Shown in pieces: positions 1 to 12,946 of a stretch of DNA of 64,000 bases; the stretch's first letter is position 1; the number at the start of each line of letters is the position of its first letter. The stretch is taken from the NCBI RefSeq assembly GCF_000264905.1, contig NW_006763137.1, positions 870,719 to 934,718 of the forward strand. Reading direction: 5' to 3'. Under the pieces are notes generated by a model. The model was not told the origin of the DNA, did not search any database, and was given only the letters and a program-made list of their open reading frames with translations. Position numbers and translations under genes: made by a program. The stretch is from Stereum hirsutum FP-91666 SS1. Its lineage: Eukaryota > Basidiomycota > Agaricomycetes > Russulales > Stereaceae.

Positions 1-63
1 CGTGGCATTACGTTCCCACTTCATCCGCCTATCCGTGCGGGCTGTTAAGTGAACTCTCGATGG

Positions 64-71
64 TATTTATA
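64..71 (+). promoter_or_regulatory. TATA-like element of the MET17 gene
   Basis: The run TATTTATA lies about 130 bases before the start codon at 198, a plausible core-promoter distance once a short 5' leader is allowed for. No CACGTG box of the kind used by yeast Cbf1/Met regulators is visible in the upstream sequence available, although the window begins only 197 bases before the gene. Confidence 0.3.
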
Positions 72-197
72 CGAGAGGTGTCACACTCCTGAACTCCAGC
101 TCCCAGTCCTCTTTTCCGCCTAGCCGTTCTAGCTGTGTGATATCTTCTCCTTGAATAACCTCTACACATACTCATCATCCAGACACAACCTTAAAAA

Positions 198-3277
<3,080 letters not shown>

Positions 3278-3807
3278 TCACTTCTCATCCGACAAACTCC
3301 TCTCCTGCGTAGTATTCGTAGTCAGCTCCGACTTCGATCTAGTTAACGACGCAGTCTTCAGCTCCACCTGGATTGGCAAGTGTCCGCCCCATTCGTTGGA
3401 GCGTTGCATCCAGGTCATATGTTTTTGCGAGCGGCCGACGGCGTGTTGTGTTCGACGGCGGAGGAGAAGAAATACGACCTATATAACCGCCCAACCACAT
3501 AAAACAGATAACTCAGGAAATGCTTCAAAACAACAAGGGAGATGTTGCTTACGAGTATGAAGAGTCCAGAAGCGATAATTCCGCACGCGGCAGCTAGAAC
3601 GACACTCTCAACGTGATGCCCGCCAGTGCCCGATATTGTTGTACTAGTAGGCGTGGGTTGTATGGGGATGTCGTCGTAGTTTACCTGCCTGTATGTGCTG
3701 TAGAATCCATCAGCTCCAATCCGGCGAGAAAACTATTTTGCGTACATCATGCCGGTTGTGTGTTCTGACTCTGACGAGCTGAAGGTACTTGAGACGATGG
3801 CTGGCAT
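3278..3807 (-). CDS. Small single-pass membrane protein of unknown function
   Basis: Three exons splice cleanly into a 132-residue protein. Exon 1 encodes MPAIVSSTFSSSESEHTTG and ends at a GTACGC donor. Exon 2 carries a Pro/Thr-rich stretch (NYDDIPIQPTPTSTT) and the start of a hydrophobic segment. Exon 3 completes the segment (residues about 49-72) and is followed by LLRRRTQHAVGR, so the positive-inside rule puts the C-terminus in the cytosol. The tail is hydrophilic and ends SLSDEK. The TGA at 3278-3280 overlaps a possible further donor (AAGTGAGT), so more exons could follow. There is no cleavable signal peptide. The layout, a short Ser/Thr-rich outer part, one helix and a basic cytosolic stub, resembles small fungal type I/III membrane proteins, but I recognise no family. 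Confidence 0.6.
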
Positions 3808-4473
3808 TGTTGGGGGGATGAAGGGGCACTGAGAGTGCTGTAGATAGCTTGGGTTTTAGGGCTCTGGGCTGCTCGGCCGGCGAGAAGGAGAGTGTGTAAG
3901 AAGAGAAGTCGAAGCTATAGCCTAAAAGTCAACCAGCCAGGAAATGCAAGTCCTGTGTTTGGTGCTAGGTGGGAAAGTGCGAATTGGGGCGTGCTCGTGT
4001 TGAACTCAGTCCAAAGCTCGCGTTCGATCTGTTTTGTCTTTCCGAAAAAGCTTGGAGCTGTGATAGTCGATCGTAGCCTTCGAGAATTGGTGTGGCTGGA
4101 GTGTGACGTCCGTAAGGCCAAATGTTGAAAATTAGAACGCGTCGCGTCTCAACCGCGATCACGTGGTCGATCGCCGTCTGCATTCAATTCGAAGCCTCGA
4201 GGGGAGGTCCAGGTTCTCGAAGATATCCACTCCGACTGCGACTCAATAAAATCAACGAGGTCACAGATATTCCATTCTCGTTGATAAAGCCAAGACTATC
4301 AAGCAAGCACGTCTGAGGAGCCACCAAATCCCCTCACTTCCTCTTCGCAGCGCTTGAAAAGATGCCGATGAACGTCGTCAGTCAGACTCCTCGGATGGCG
4401 CGCCATGCAAAGAACTATAAGCATTTCTTCGGAAATGATCTAAGGGGACTTCCACACATCCACCAGTTCAAGA

Positions 4474-5239
4474 TTACTTCGTCTTCGCAGCGTCCTCCAC
4501 CTTGGCTGCCTTTAGCACGAGTTTGTGGCACCTAAATGCCATTTCCACCGTCATGACCAATGTCAAGACGTAGAATGGCCCATAGCTCTGTAGCAGCATG
4601 AATAGCTGTTTGGACGTGATAGCACCGGGCACATGGACTCCGATTGTAGTGATCGGTGTCGCAAAAAGTGTGGCGAGGCAGGCGAGGATGGTTATGTTGG
4701 TTGAGGCGGCGTAGACTAGGATAAGGATGTAGACGCTTTTGGAGTCTGGTGCGCGCAAGAGTTCAGTGAGTAGGTGACGATAGGACGGCAAATGTGTGTA
4801 CCTTTCCAGAGACCGCGCGCGCTGATGAAGAATACAGGGAATTGGAAGATCCTGGGATTCATAACCAGCGTCAGCTTAAGATACAGAACTAAGTAGAGGG
4901 CTATGTTGCGCTCACAGTTCGAGGACCAAGAAGCTCTTGAACCAGGCCAGTTCGGGCTTGTCCCCTAGGTATCCCATTGCTCCTCCAATGAGAGGGTCAG
5001 CATACGTGTCGAAGTACAGGCGAGGTATGGCTGCTACGAATTCCGGGAGGATGAATTTTGGGTATAAAGTTTGGAAGTCTATGATCAGCGAAGCAGGTAT
5101 ATGTATCTGGTAGTAAAGGAGTGCATATCTCTTTCAGAAAATCAATTCAAGTTGGAGGTGATGGAGAACTTACCACGAAGAATATGAAATAGACGAGGTC
5201 CATCGGACGAGACGTGAGAGGTGTTCGGGCGGCCATCAT
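4474..5239 (-). CDS. TMEM97: TMEM97/sigma-2-receptor-like EXPERA membrane protein
   Basis: A four-helix ER protein of the EXPERA superfamily, which includes TMEM97/sigma-2 receptor, TM6SF2 and emopamil-binding protein. Family members bind sterols and act in cholesterol/NPC1 handling; the substrate here is inferred only. Four exons are clear. Exon 1 runs from MMAARTPLTSRPMDL to a GTG|GTAAGT donor. Exon 2 holds the family signature RLYFDTYADPLIGG followed by KPELAWFKSFLVLEL. Exon 3 reads LIFQFPVFFISARGLWK. Exon 4 holds the last helices and the tail VEDAAKTK, a dilysine-like KxK end that could favour ER retention. Total length is about 195 residues, close to the family norm of about 170-180. The Asp and Glu residues in FDTYADP and VLEL match the acidic pocket of the EXPERA fold. 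Confidence 0.85.
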
Positions 5240-5340
5240 AAAAGCCCTGAGGTGTATATTTGGTAAAAGTTCGAGGTATAGTATATGTTTGGGGTCCTAG
5301 TCACTGTAGACGATTCAGCCGTGGTTGTCAATGACTCTGC

Positions 5341-5563
5341 TCAGACTCGCAGAAGCATTCGAAGGATGGAAGGTCTCTGAAAATTTTCTCGAGTCCTGAG
5401 AAGCATTGCAGTGGGGAATATGTGAATCAAAATATCCTACATACCGCTTGTACCACGTACGACAGAAAACAATCCACTGGTGCCACCCTTCGTGGTTGAG
5501 ACGTGGCCAACGAACGCGCTTGGCCATCAGTTCAACGTCGGCTAGATCCAGGACCACCAACAT
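5341..5563 (-). CDS. Possible 57-residue small protein (two exons)
   Basis: A start at 5561-5563 opens MLVVLDLADVELMAKRVRW. A good donor (GCG|GTATGT) and acceptor (TTCTCAG) define a 52-bp intron, after which the frame reads RTRENFQRPSILRM to a TGA at 5341-5343. The product would be a basic, Trp-rich protein of 57 residues with no recognisable domain. It ends about 100 bases before the TMEM97-like start on the same strand, so it may instead be part of that gene's 5' region. The clean splice sites are the only support. Confidence 0.25.
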
Positions 5564-6563
5564 GGCGCCGGCATCCCCCGCTCTTCAATAAAACGCGCGT
5601 GGACGATTTTCTTTTTTCTCTCAACCATCACATACCGGCGTCGCTCGTCTCTGACTGGCCTCGTCAATGATGCCTCGAGCACTCTCCTTTGGATATGTGC
5701 TTGTGGTCGGAGGTGGTGGGAGAGGAATAGTTCCTTGTTTGAGGCGGAGGATGATCACCAACCGTCTTTTGCCATAGTTTGGACCTACATGCTATTCGTT
5801 TTATGGGGCGTTGATGCATTTTCTTGTGTGCGAGTGCGTACTTTTTGTTCTGCTATGTTGTAGTCGTGTTTCCGTACACACTTGCCATCCCTTTGTTTCT
5901 GGTTTCCAAGAAATGATGAAATTCTGTCTTCGGTTTAGGCCTTCGTGAATGCAGTCACGTCGACGTTCTCCAGGTCGTCTCCCTGAGACAACGTCTCCAC
6001 GTACGGAATTATATCTGCTCTATGATGCGTCCGCAATATTGCCTTGTCTCGGAGAGTCTGCGTTGACGGACTCAGACATTTCGATCTCCGTCTCAGTCGG
6101 CTTCACCGGGAAACTCAGGCGGTTTTCACGACCTTCAATGCACACATACGCCTACAAGAATGCCTCTAGATTATAGGACTGGACATCATTCTATACGATG
6201 TATGCAAGATGCTTCGCCACCGTGATCATCTACGTGAAATCGAACGAGCGACCGCAATACATCTGTAGAGTATGGGCTTCTCTCGGAGGTCCCGCTACTA
6301 CCACTCACTCGCGGCAGCATCGTCTCTCAAAATGTCTCAGACCAGCAGTACTAGCTTCAAACCGACGACGTCACTGTAAGACTCGTGGATCATATAAATA
6401 GTCGTTGATATGTTCACTGTCTCCCTTTTACCCTGTTTTCGAGTGAGCGCCCATATCTTCGTCCCTAAGCGCTGATCGCCAGCCCACATTCCCTGCTATC
6501 CTTTGAAGCCACTTATCCTTGGACAATTTTGTCATCTCCCTCCGAGTACATTGACGTCTCAGT
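5564..6563. other. Intergenic, no gene seen
   Basis: Contains only short overlapping ORFs without family likeness. The last part is pyrimidine-rich before the start at 6564, as expected for a fungal promoter. Confidence 0.5.
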
Positions 6564-7631
6564 ATGGCCAGCACCTTCTCCACTTGGACGCAGTCCTCCA
6601 ACTCAAACGTCGACTTCAAGACAGGTTTTCTTGCTCCCCCTCCCACCCCAGTCAGGATCAAGACTAACACCCGCACTGCTCGCGTCTATAATGGCCGCAC
6701 TCATCGTAGCCAAGCCCATCCCCACCATGGCCACACTCGCACCGCTCAACTCCCTCCGCCCCCGATTCCGGTCCCCATCCCCATCAGAGCCAACAACCGG
6801 ACAGGTCACGCGCACTATGGGCAAACTCGTAACACTCCTACCGCCGCACCTCCCAGCACGAAAGTCAAGAAGGCCACGAACCCATCGGCGCTGACCACCA
6901 GTTCTACCTCCACAAACGACACCTCCGACACTACCAAAACCACCACCTCGATCGTCTCGCGTGCCTCCTCCGCCATCTCCGCCATGACCTTCCGCGCCGT
7001 CGCCTGGCTCTCCGAGGGCGTCCGTATCTGCATCATCCTCTACATCGCCATGTTCTTCATGTCTCTCTTCTTCATGGTCTTCAGCTACGTGACGCCCGAC
7101 AGGACACCCATCGGTAGCGGAGGGATGCTCGATGCCAGCAATCCCAATTCCTCTTTCACCGGCAACAGCAACAGCCTCGGTTCAACGGGAACGAACGCAA
7201 GCGTGACTGGCTCGCCGTACGACCCTCCCATGAACCTCGATCCCACCTCCGAAGCGCGCCATACGACGGATTTCACGCCTTACGATCCTATCATCACTAC
7301 CACCGTATTCATCGTCATCGCCGTTTCGCCGATCTTGTTGGGACTGGGATGGATGGTCTATGATGCGATTTTTGGGGGGTTTGAGAGGACGAGGGCGCTT
7401 TGGGTGAATGTGAGGGCGGGGTGGAGGTGGAAGATTGATGGGAGGTGGTGGAGGTATGGGAGGCTTGGAGAGAAGGCGGACGGGGAGGGGGATGGGGAGG
7501 AGGGGCAGGGTGCGGGTGCGGGTGCGGGGATGAGGGGGTGGGGGAGGGGGAGGGGGAGGGAGAAGGGTGGGGATGAGGAGTCGGTGACGTATAGCTATAC
7601 TAGAGATCAGAGTCGAGACTGGAATGTCTAG
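6564..7631 (+). CDS. Two-span membrane protein with disordered flanks, unknown function
   Basis: An intron-less frame of 355 residues. Residues 1 to about 130 are Pro/Thr/Ser/Arg-rich and probably disordered. Two hydrophobic helices follow: one around residues 155-175 (RICIILYIAMFFMSLFFMVF) and one around 245-270 (TTTVFIVIAVSPILLGLGWM). The loop between them is Asn/Ser/Gly-rich with N-glycosylation sequons (for example NSS and NAS), so it probably faces the ER lumen or outside. The C-terminal tail is aromatic and basic (WRWKIDGRWWRYGRL), then Gly/Glu-rich low complexity from a purine-only DNA run at about 7380-7580. I recognise no family. Frame length and codon use support a real gene. Confidence 0.6.
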   Translation: MASTFSTWTQSSNSNVDFKTGFLAPPPTPVRIKTNTRTARVYNGRTHRSQAHPHHGHTRTAQLPPPPIPVPIPIRANNRTGHAHYGQTRNTPTAAPPSTKVKKATNPSALTTSSTSTNDTSDTTKTTTSIVSRASSAISAMTFRAVAWLSEGVRICIILYIAMFFMSLFFMVFSYVTPDRTPIGSGGMLDASNPNSSFTGNSNSLGSTGTNASVTGSPYDPPMNLDPTSEARHTTDFTPYDPIITTTVFIVIAVSPILLGLGWMVYDAIFGGFERTRALWVNVRAGWRWKIDGRWWRYGRLGEKADGEGDGEEGQGAGAGAGMRGWGRGRGREKGGDEESVTYSYTRDQSRDWNV

Positions 7632-8689
7632 GGTCTGAATGGATGGCTGGATGGACTGGTCGATACCTGCACCTGGACTTGGAGCGGCTCTATCTTGTCA
7701 TCTGGCTACGTTCTCTGGTGTAATATGCAATCGTCATTGATTCTGAACTTCCTAGATGATTTGATATGCTTGCTGTAGTGTGGCCCACCGGTGGCGTAAG
7801 TAGGAACGTTCCCGCCACACGCAAAAGAGTCAAACGCGACGACGACTCACCCCCACTATTAGTATATCACTTCTTATGTCATTGCGTTGGTCTCCATCGT
7901 GTCAGCCGTTGCTTTATCATCTCTGAGGGATCTGAGGAATGGCGCTATCTCAAGGTGCACTGAGTCTCACTGATCATGAGCTACGGATGAGGACGGAGAT
8001 GATCCGCAAAAATCAATCACTGTCACTCCAGTCTATAGCTAAATCCACGCCACTCAGACACAGTGCTATCAACATCATTGATATTTCATCTGTCATACTA
8101 CCGCTTGTGAGTATCAAGTCTCATAACAGCATAAGAACTAATAATAAGTAATGCAGCCAACTCGACTGGACTGTCAGACGAGGCCATACCGTATGACCGT
8201 ACGCCAGTGGCCGCAAAGCATACCCGATTTACGGTGATGCGAAAGATGCGAGAAGGCCGAGCGAGTTTGTTGCATGATAACTTGGACGGTGACGGTGATA
8301 GGGGGGCCCATGATGAGTGCCAGAGAGCAACTTACGCCTTAGTCGTGTGAAGGTGCTTTCGACGTTGCATGACGAGCGTAGGGGCACGCTGCATGATACG
8401 GCGAGGAAAGATGACGAAGCGAACTCACTCAGTGACTCGTGACGGTTCGAGCTGAGGTGATGTATGCTCTAGTCAAGTCAGGTATAGTCACGGTATCGGT
8501 AAATGAGGTGTAACGCCACGAAGGAGTCCATCATGGCGAAAAGACAGATTCAGACGATCATTAATCATTACTTGTGCCTTGGCTGTATCCCAGAAAGCTT
8601 GATGCATGATCAAGTCCGGATCCGTCGCCATTTAAGTACACTCACGACGACCATGAGATCCTGCCAGTTTAGGCGAAGAAGGACACTGA

Positions 8690-8743
8690 TGATTCTTGAA
8701 GCAGTAGCGCACCAGGTGATTCCTGAAGCAGTAGCGCACCAGG
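8690..8743. repeat. 27-bp tandem duplication
   Basis: Two adjacent 27-bp units (8690-8716 and 8717-8743) that both contain GAAGCAGTAGCGCACCAGG and differ at one base. The unit length is a multiple of three, but no gene covers it. Confidence 0.85.
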
Positions 8744-9239
8744 GCGTACATATCCTGCTTTATACGATATAAAATGGGGCGGGCAATCCGTCTCATCAAT
8801 GGTCAATTTAAATTTCTTCAGCAAGCAGCAAAGTCCATAATGAGAGCCACAAGCGCAAACTTGAAAGACGACTCGGATAAAACGCATGCCAGTATCATGA
8901 TGCAGACCCAGACCCAGCACCCACACCGAACAAAAGGATTCACATGCGTGTGTGCGTGCATACTACGTGCCTAGCAGAAGCACTTGGAGGGCTCAACTCG
9001 CATCAACATCGACATCAAAGCGTGATATCGATATCGCGTACCGAACGACGAAGACGAAGACGAGAAGCGTCCATACTTATCCGAAGCTCGACACTCGATG
9101 TTGGGTGATGGGTGATGGGACGACGACGTGTCTCAGAAAAGAGCTGAACGCCGCGGCGGCGGGTGCAGGGACGAACAGAACTAAGACCATATAAGTACTC
9201 GGGTTTGTGACATATCGTGAATCAGAGAGAGATTTCAGA

Positions 9240-10085
9240 AGACTCGCTTTGAACCGAGTTGTCGTATGCGATCTCGAGGGCCCGTTTGAGTTTATGGTGC
9301 AAACGGCTTAGACGCCGCCACTTCTGTACACAACGTTGAGGACGGTGCCGCGGGCCGAGATTTGAGAATTTTCACTATCCCTCTTCCAGAAACACTCCTT
9401 TTGATGTAAGGAAGAGTTCCTCTAGAGGGATTATCCAAATTCTCAAAACTGGCAAAGATGAACTTTTGGATTTGGCCACCCCGCCAAATAATAATATTTA
9501 ATTCATTTGTTTATTATTTTCCGAAAACCAAGGGGGGTGCCAGGAATTTTCTTTCAATAAATGGGGATTTCGACTTTCGCCGACGAAATTGGCCGCTGTA
9601 CAAAAGTTGTGATGACTAAGCCGTTTGCACCATAGACGAAGACGCACCATATCCTGTAAGTTACGTGAACATCAATATATATCAGCGCATGTACACAGGT
9701 GCTCCCCGCCCGGCAAAAAAAAGCGTGAGGGAGGTTTGCACCTCACGCCAGCCAAGTCGCGAATGTATATGTACACGATCTCGAAACCTACTTTGAGTTT
9801 AGACGAAAAGACGCACCATATCCTGTAATTTACGCGAACATCAAAGCAGATACTTAAGAGTGTCGAGCGAACCACCCGGCAACGGAAAGCGTGGAGGAGG
9901 TTTGTAGCCTCAGGCCGCTCACATACAATCAACGTCGGTTGGTCAAATCGCCAATGTACGCAACCTTGAAGCTCACTTTGAGTCTAGACCAAGACGAACA
10001 GACGCACCATACTTACCGCATATTACCATACGAGGAAGTCACGAGAACATCAGCATCAAAGCAAGACAGATACTCGAGCACTTAG
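9240..10085. repeat. Degenerate tandem array, units of about 165-190 bp
   Basis: Successive units share the blocks TTTGAGTTTAGACGAA, GACGCACCATATCCTGTAA and GAACATCA...AAAGCA...AGATAC. The GACGCACCATA block recurs near 9643, 9810 and 10002. The leftmost unit is split by the MITE at 9295-9632. Units also share a Gly-rich GGAGGTTTG segment. The array has no coding character and I see no hallmark of a known satellite. Confidence 0.65.
9295..9632. mobile_element. 338-bp MITE with TA target duplication
   Basis: The element begins TGGTGCAAACGGCTTAG and ends with its exact reverse complement, CTAAGCCGTTTGCACCA. Similarity continues imperfectly for about 20 more bases to an ACTT(C/T)TGTACA block, giving terminal inverted repeats of about 36 bp. 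It is flanked by TA on both sides (9293-9294 and 9633-9634). The interior is AT-rich with no transposase. The TA duplication and lack of coding capacity fit a non-autonomous Tc1/mariner-type element. Paralogous copies of the same repeat unit at 9790-9806 and 9974-9984 lack the insert, so the target is directly visible. Confidence 0.9.
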
Positions 10086-11394
10086 GAATGATCAAGCGAA
10101 CCCTGGCACTGGTGGTGAGGGAGTGTGAGCGTGGGTTCAATCAGAGGCGTGGGGTCGATGATTCGGCCGGATTGTTGTCTGTCGGTTTGATGGGCTTGAT
10201 GGTCGTGTGAGAGTGAGCGTTCGGATGCGAGGTGTCTACCATACGCATGACAGACGTGTCGTGTCGAGAGCGTTAGTGTTTTTTTATTATTACTGGAAGT
10301 ACTTCCTGTGGAATGAGAGTCCCAGCCAAAATTAGCTAACAGTACTAGTGTAAAGCACGATGAACAGATACTATACACGAGCTAAACGGGTGAGGACCTT
10401 GAGTAGAAGTGTGCAGAATTTACCTTACATAAACGGCCGCAGCGAGATAGTGAGATATAGGTCGCTTACCTCTGCATTTAACTAAATTGCTTGACCCCGG
10501 AGATAGAACCTGACATGTCGAGAAGAGAAGGTGAATGGGTACGGATCAACGAATCGTCCGTTCGCGCCGCCGTACTCATGTCTTTTCTTTGTAACTGAAG
10601 TAGGTGATCCAGAATCAGATGCAGGACTGTTACCAACGGAAAATGAGCTCGGGGTCACGGTGGTGGGCCAGAAGCCTGAGGCCTGAGGGTCGACAAGCTG
10701 TGTGGAGATACTCAATATGCGTCACTTAGTACTGCAAAGCGCCATGGCACCCTGTAATGAGATGTACGAACATCAGCATCAAAGCAAGGCAGATACATAG
10801 TTACATAGGAGTGTTATTGGCGAGGGGGAGGGTGGAGGGTTCTACGACGAGATTGGGTCGGGTGATGATTATCGTTCGTCGTTCATCGTTCATCGTTTCA
10901 ACGCGCTCGATCAGTGGGCTCGAGACAGAGACTGATGATTCAGATGCGAGGTCCTTACTTACCCACCACCCATATACTTATCTAGCTATAGCCATAGGCA
11001 ACCATGTCGTATGATGTATCTGAATCGAGAGGGCCAGCGGGTGTTTCGTTTTACTACAAAGTCTTTCCTAATACCTATGCTATGCTATGGGTTAGGAATC
11101 CCAGTCAAGCTTAGCACGATTAGAGAACTAATGCGAAGGACGATCATGAGCCTGAGTAAGTAAAACGGCCGGAACGACTCGGGATAACTTACATAGTGGG
11201 ATAGTGGGTTACAGTCCTGGGATGTTGGTCGCTTGTTTTTCAAGTTTCAATAATGTGAGCAGACCCCGGAGCGGAATCTCAAGAGATCTTGTCCGTTGTC
11301 CGTTGTCCATCGAGAAGCTTAAGAGGAGTCTAAGGTGAATGCGGATCGATGAATGGCCGCAGGTTAGAACTCGTTCGCGCTGCCGTACGCATAT
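10045..11394. repeat. Diverged tandem segmental duplication
   Basis: Unit A (about 10045-10580) and unit B (about 10768-11394) share ordered islands: GAACATCAGCATCAAAGCAA at the start, (C/A)GATGCGAGGT, CCCAG(C/T)CAA...TTAGC, ACGGCCG, GACCCCGGAG(A/C), GTGAATG(G/C)G and TCG(C/T)GC(C/T)GCCGTAC near the end. Spacing is kept while intervening sequence has diverged. Neither unit codes convincingly. They could be decayed copies of an element or gene. Confidence 0.5.
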
Positions 11395-12812
11395 ACTACT
11401 TTGTGAGTGTGAGTCACGGCAATGGAAAAAGAGAACGAGTACGAGGAGCGACGAGGAGAATGACGAGTGACGAGTCAGAGTCAGAGTCAGAGTCTGCAAG
11501 CTAGGAGACACTGGCATGCATGTGTATGTGATCGAGAAGTACCCTGTACTGTATCGCTGAACGGACAGGACGCCGTTGTCGTTGTCGTTGTCGTTATTGT
11601 GGTGGCAGTGCAGTGGAGCAAGGACAGCAGCAGACTCCAAGGACAGTGCACAGCGGACAGCAGTAGACGTAGATCGTGGCATTTGATTCAATGATTCAAG
11701 CATCGCTACGTCGTAACGCATCGCCATCACATCTACAGCTAAGCCTGGTCCTAAAGCCGGGGAAAAGGAGGGCGAAGGAAGAGGAGGGCGAAGGAAGACA
11801 GGAGTTCGAGGTACATACGGCGCATACGTACGGTGCAAATTAAAATACGAAGTCGAATATGCGATGCTTCCATGGGACCAAAGGGGACCAACCGCGTTCG
11901 CAGGAAGTAGGAAGCAGGAAGCAGGAAGCACTAGAGGATACAGTGCATGCATGTACACAGGAGAAGGGGGTCCAGGGGTTCAAATACTTATACAGTGCAG
12001 TGGAAGTCCTACATGTTCATGTGCATATGGCAAGAACCATTCACTCTGCCCTCTTTCCAGTAGAACGCACTGAGTGCCACGCTAATATACCAACATCGGG
12101 AAAACGGTGAAAGTCCGCGATGACGCAAGGAAGGACATCGAAAACGGCGAACTGAAAGGAGGGGGCCCGGGGTCGAGACGTCGTACTTGTACTTCGATAT
12201 ATTCGTCCAGAAAACCTCCGGACACCTTCCTTCCTCACGGCGAGGCTCTCTCCCCAGGACAACGAGGGTGCCGATTGCCGATTCCTTTGAGGGAAGAAGT
12301 TAACAGTAACAGGAACGCGGCTATGCGCCCGATTTGCGGGTGCGGGTGCGGAGGCGTCTGTGATTCGCCGGAAGGAGTTAGTTGCTGTTAGGTTGGAGAT
12401 GAATATTTTTTGATCTTATCTGTGTCCGTTCGTTCGAAAGGATGAGCGGAGTGGAATGATCGCGGGAAGGTGGTTGGAGGAGCCTGGAAAGGAAAAAGAG
12501 AAGGTGTGGATTGGCGTGTGGTGAGGAGCGAATGGGAGGATGGGGCCTGGGGGTGGGAGAGCTTTGAGGTGCGAGGAGATGGACGAGTGAGAAAATCTGA
12601 ATCGAAGGTGGTCGAAGACGGGAAAGGCCGAGGGTATATCGCGCTGTTGGGAGTTGGGAGAGACGACGAGGGAGTGCAGAGAGCTACGAGGAGTACGAGG
12701 TGGAATAAAATGGGATATATAAGGAGGACTCGAAGAGGGAGATGAAAAGGAAATGAGGGATTGCCGAGGGGCGAGGCGTGATCCGTTTGCGGGGTGCGTT
12801 GTAGGGCGGCGG

Positions 12813-12819
12813 TATATAA
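12813..12819 (+). promoter_or_regulatory. TATA box of the RING-PH-VWA gene
   Basis: TATATAA stands 128 bases before the ATG at 12947 and no other ATG intervenes in the reading frame beyond the TATA box, which supports 12947 as the start over an ATG farther upstream at 12794. Confidence 0.5.
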
Positions 12820-12946
12820 TTCGCGGATCGGGAGTGCGCTCGTGGCCGCGCCGTTGCGCTCCTTCCTCCTCCTCAGCACCTTGCCTGTCGCCGTCCAGGA
12901 CAAGAGCGTCTCCCCGCGCGAGGCCCTTCGTCCGGCGTGCAAGTAC

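Larger units (their letters stand above)
7632..12946. other. 5.3-kb gene-poor repeat region
   Basis: No supportable protein gene. It holds a 27-bp tandem duplication (8690-8743), a degenerate array (about 9240-10085), a MITE inserted in that array (9295-9632), a diverged segmental duplication (10045-11394) and several simple-sequence tracts, such as GTTGTC repeats near 11575-11600 and GAAGCAG repeats near 11908-11930. The last 600 bases are purine-rich and lead into the promoter of the RING-PH-VWA gene. Confidence 0.6.

Noticed and set aside
9640..10085. CRISPR-like array
   Set aside because: Units are long, degenerate and without unique equal-length spacers, and the genome is eukaryotic.
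11209..11958. Minus-strand 249-codon frame
   Set aside because: Low-complexity Ser/Leu/Asn-Asp repeats from simple-sequence DNA, no domain, and it crosses unit B of the segmental duplication.
11950..12000. B-box-like GGGTTCAAATACT suggesting a tRNA
   Set aside because: No A box at the right distance and no cloverleaf; no other tRNA candidate was seen in the window.
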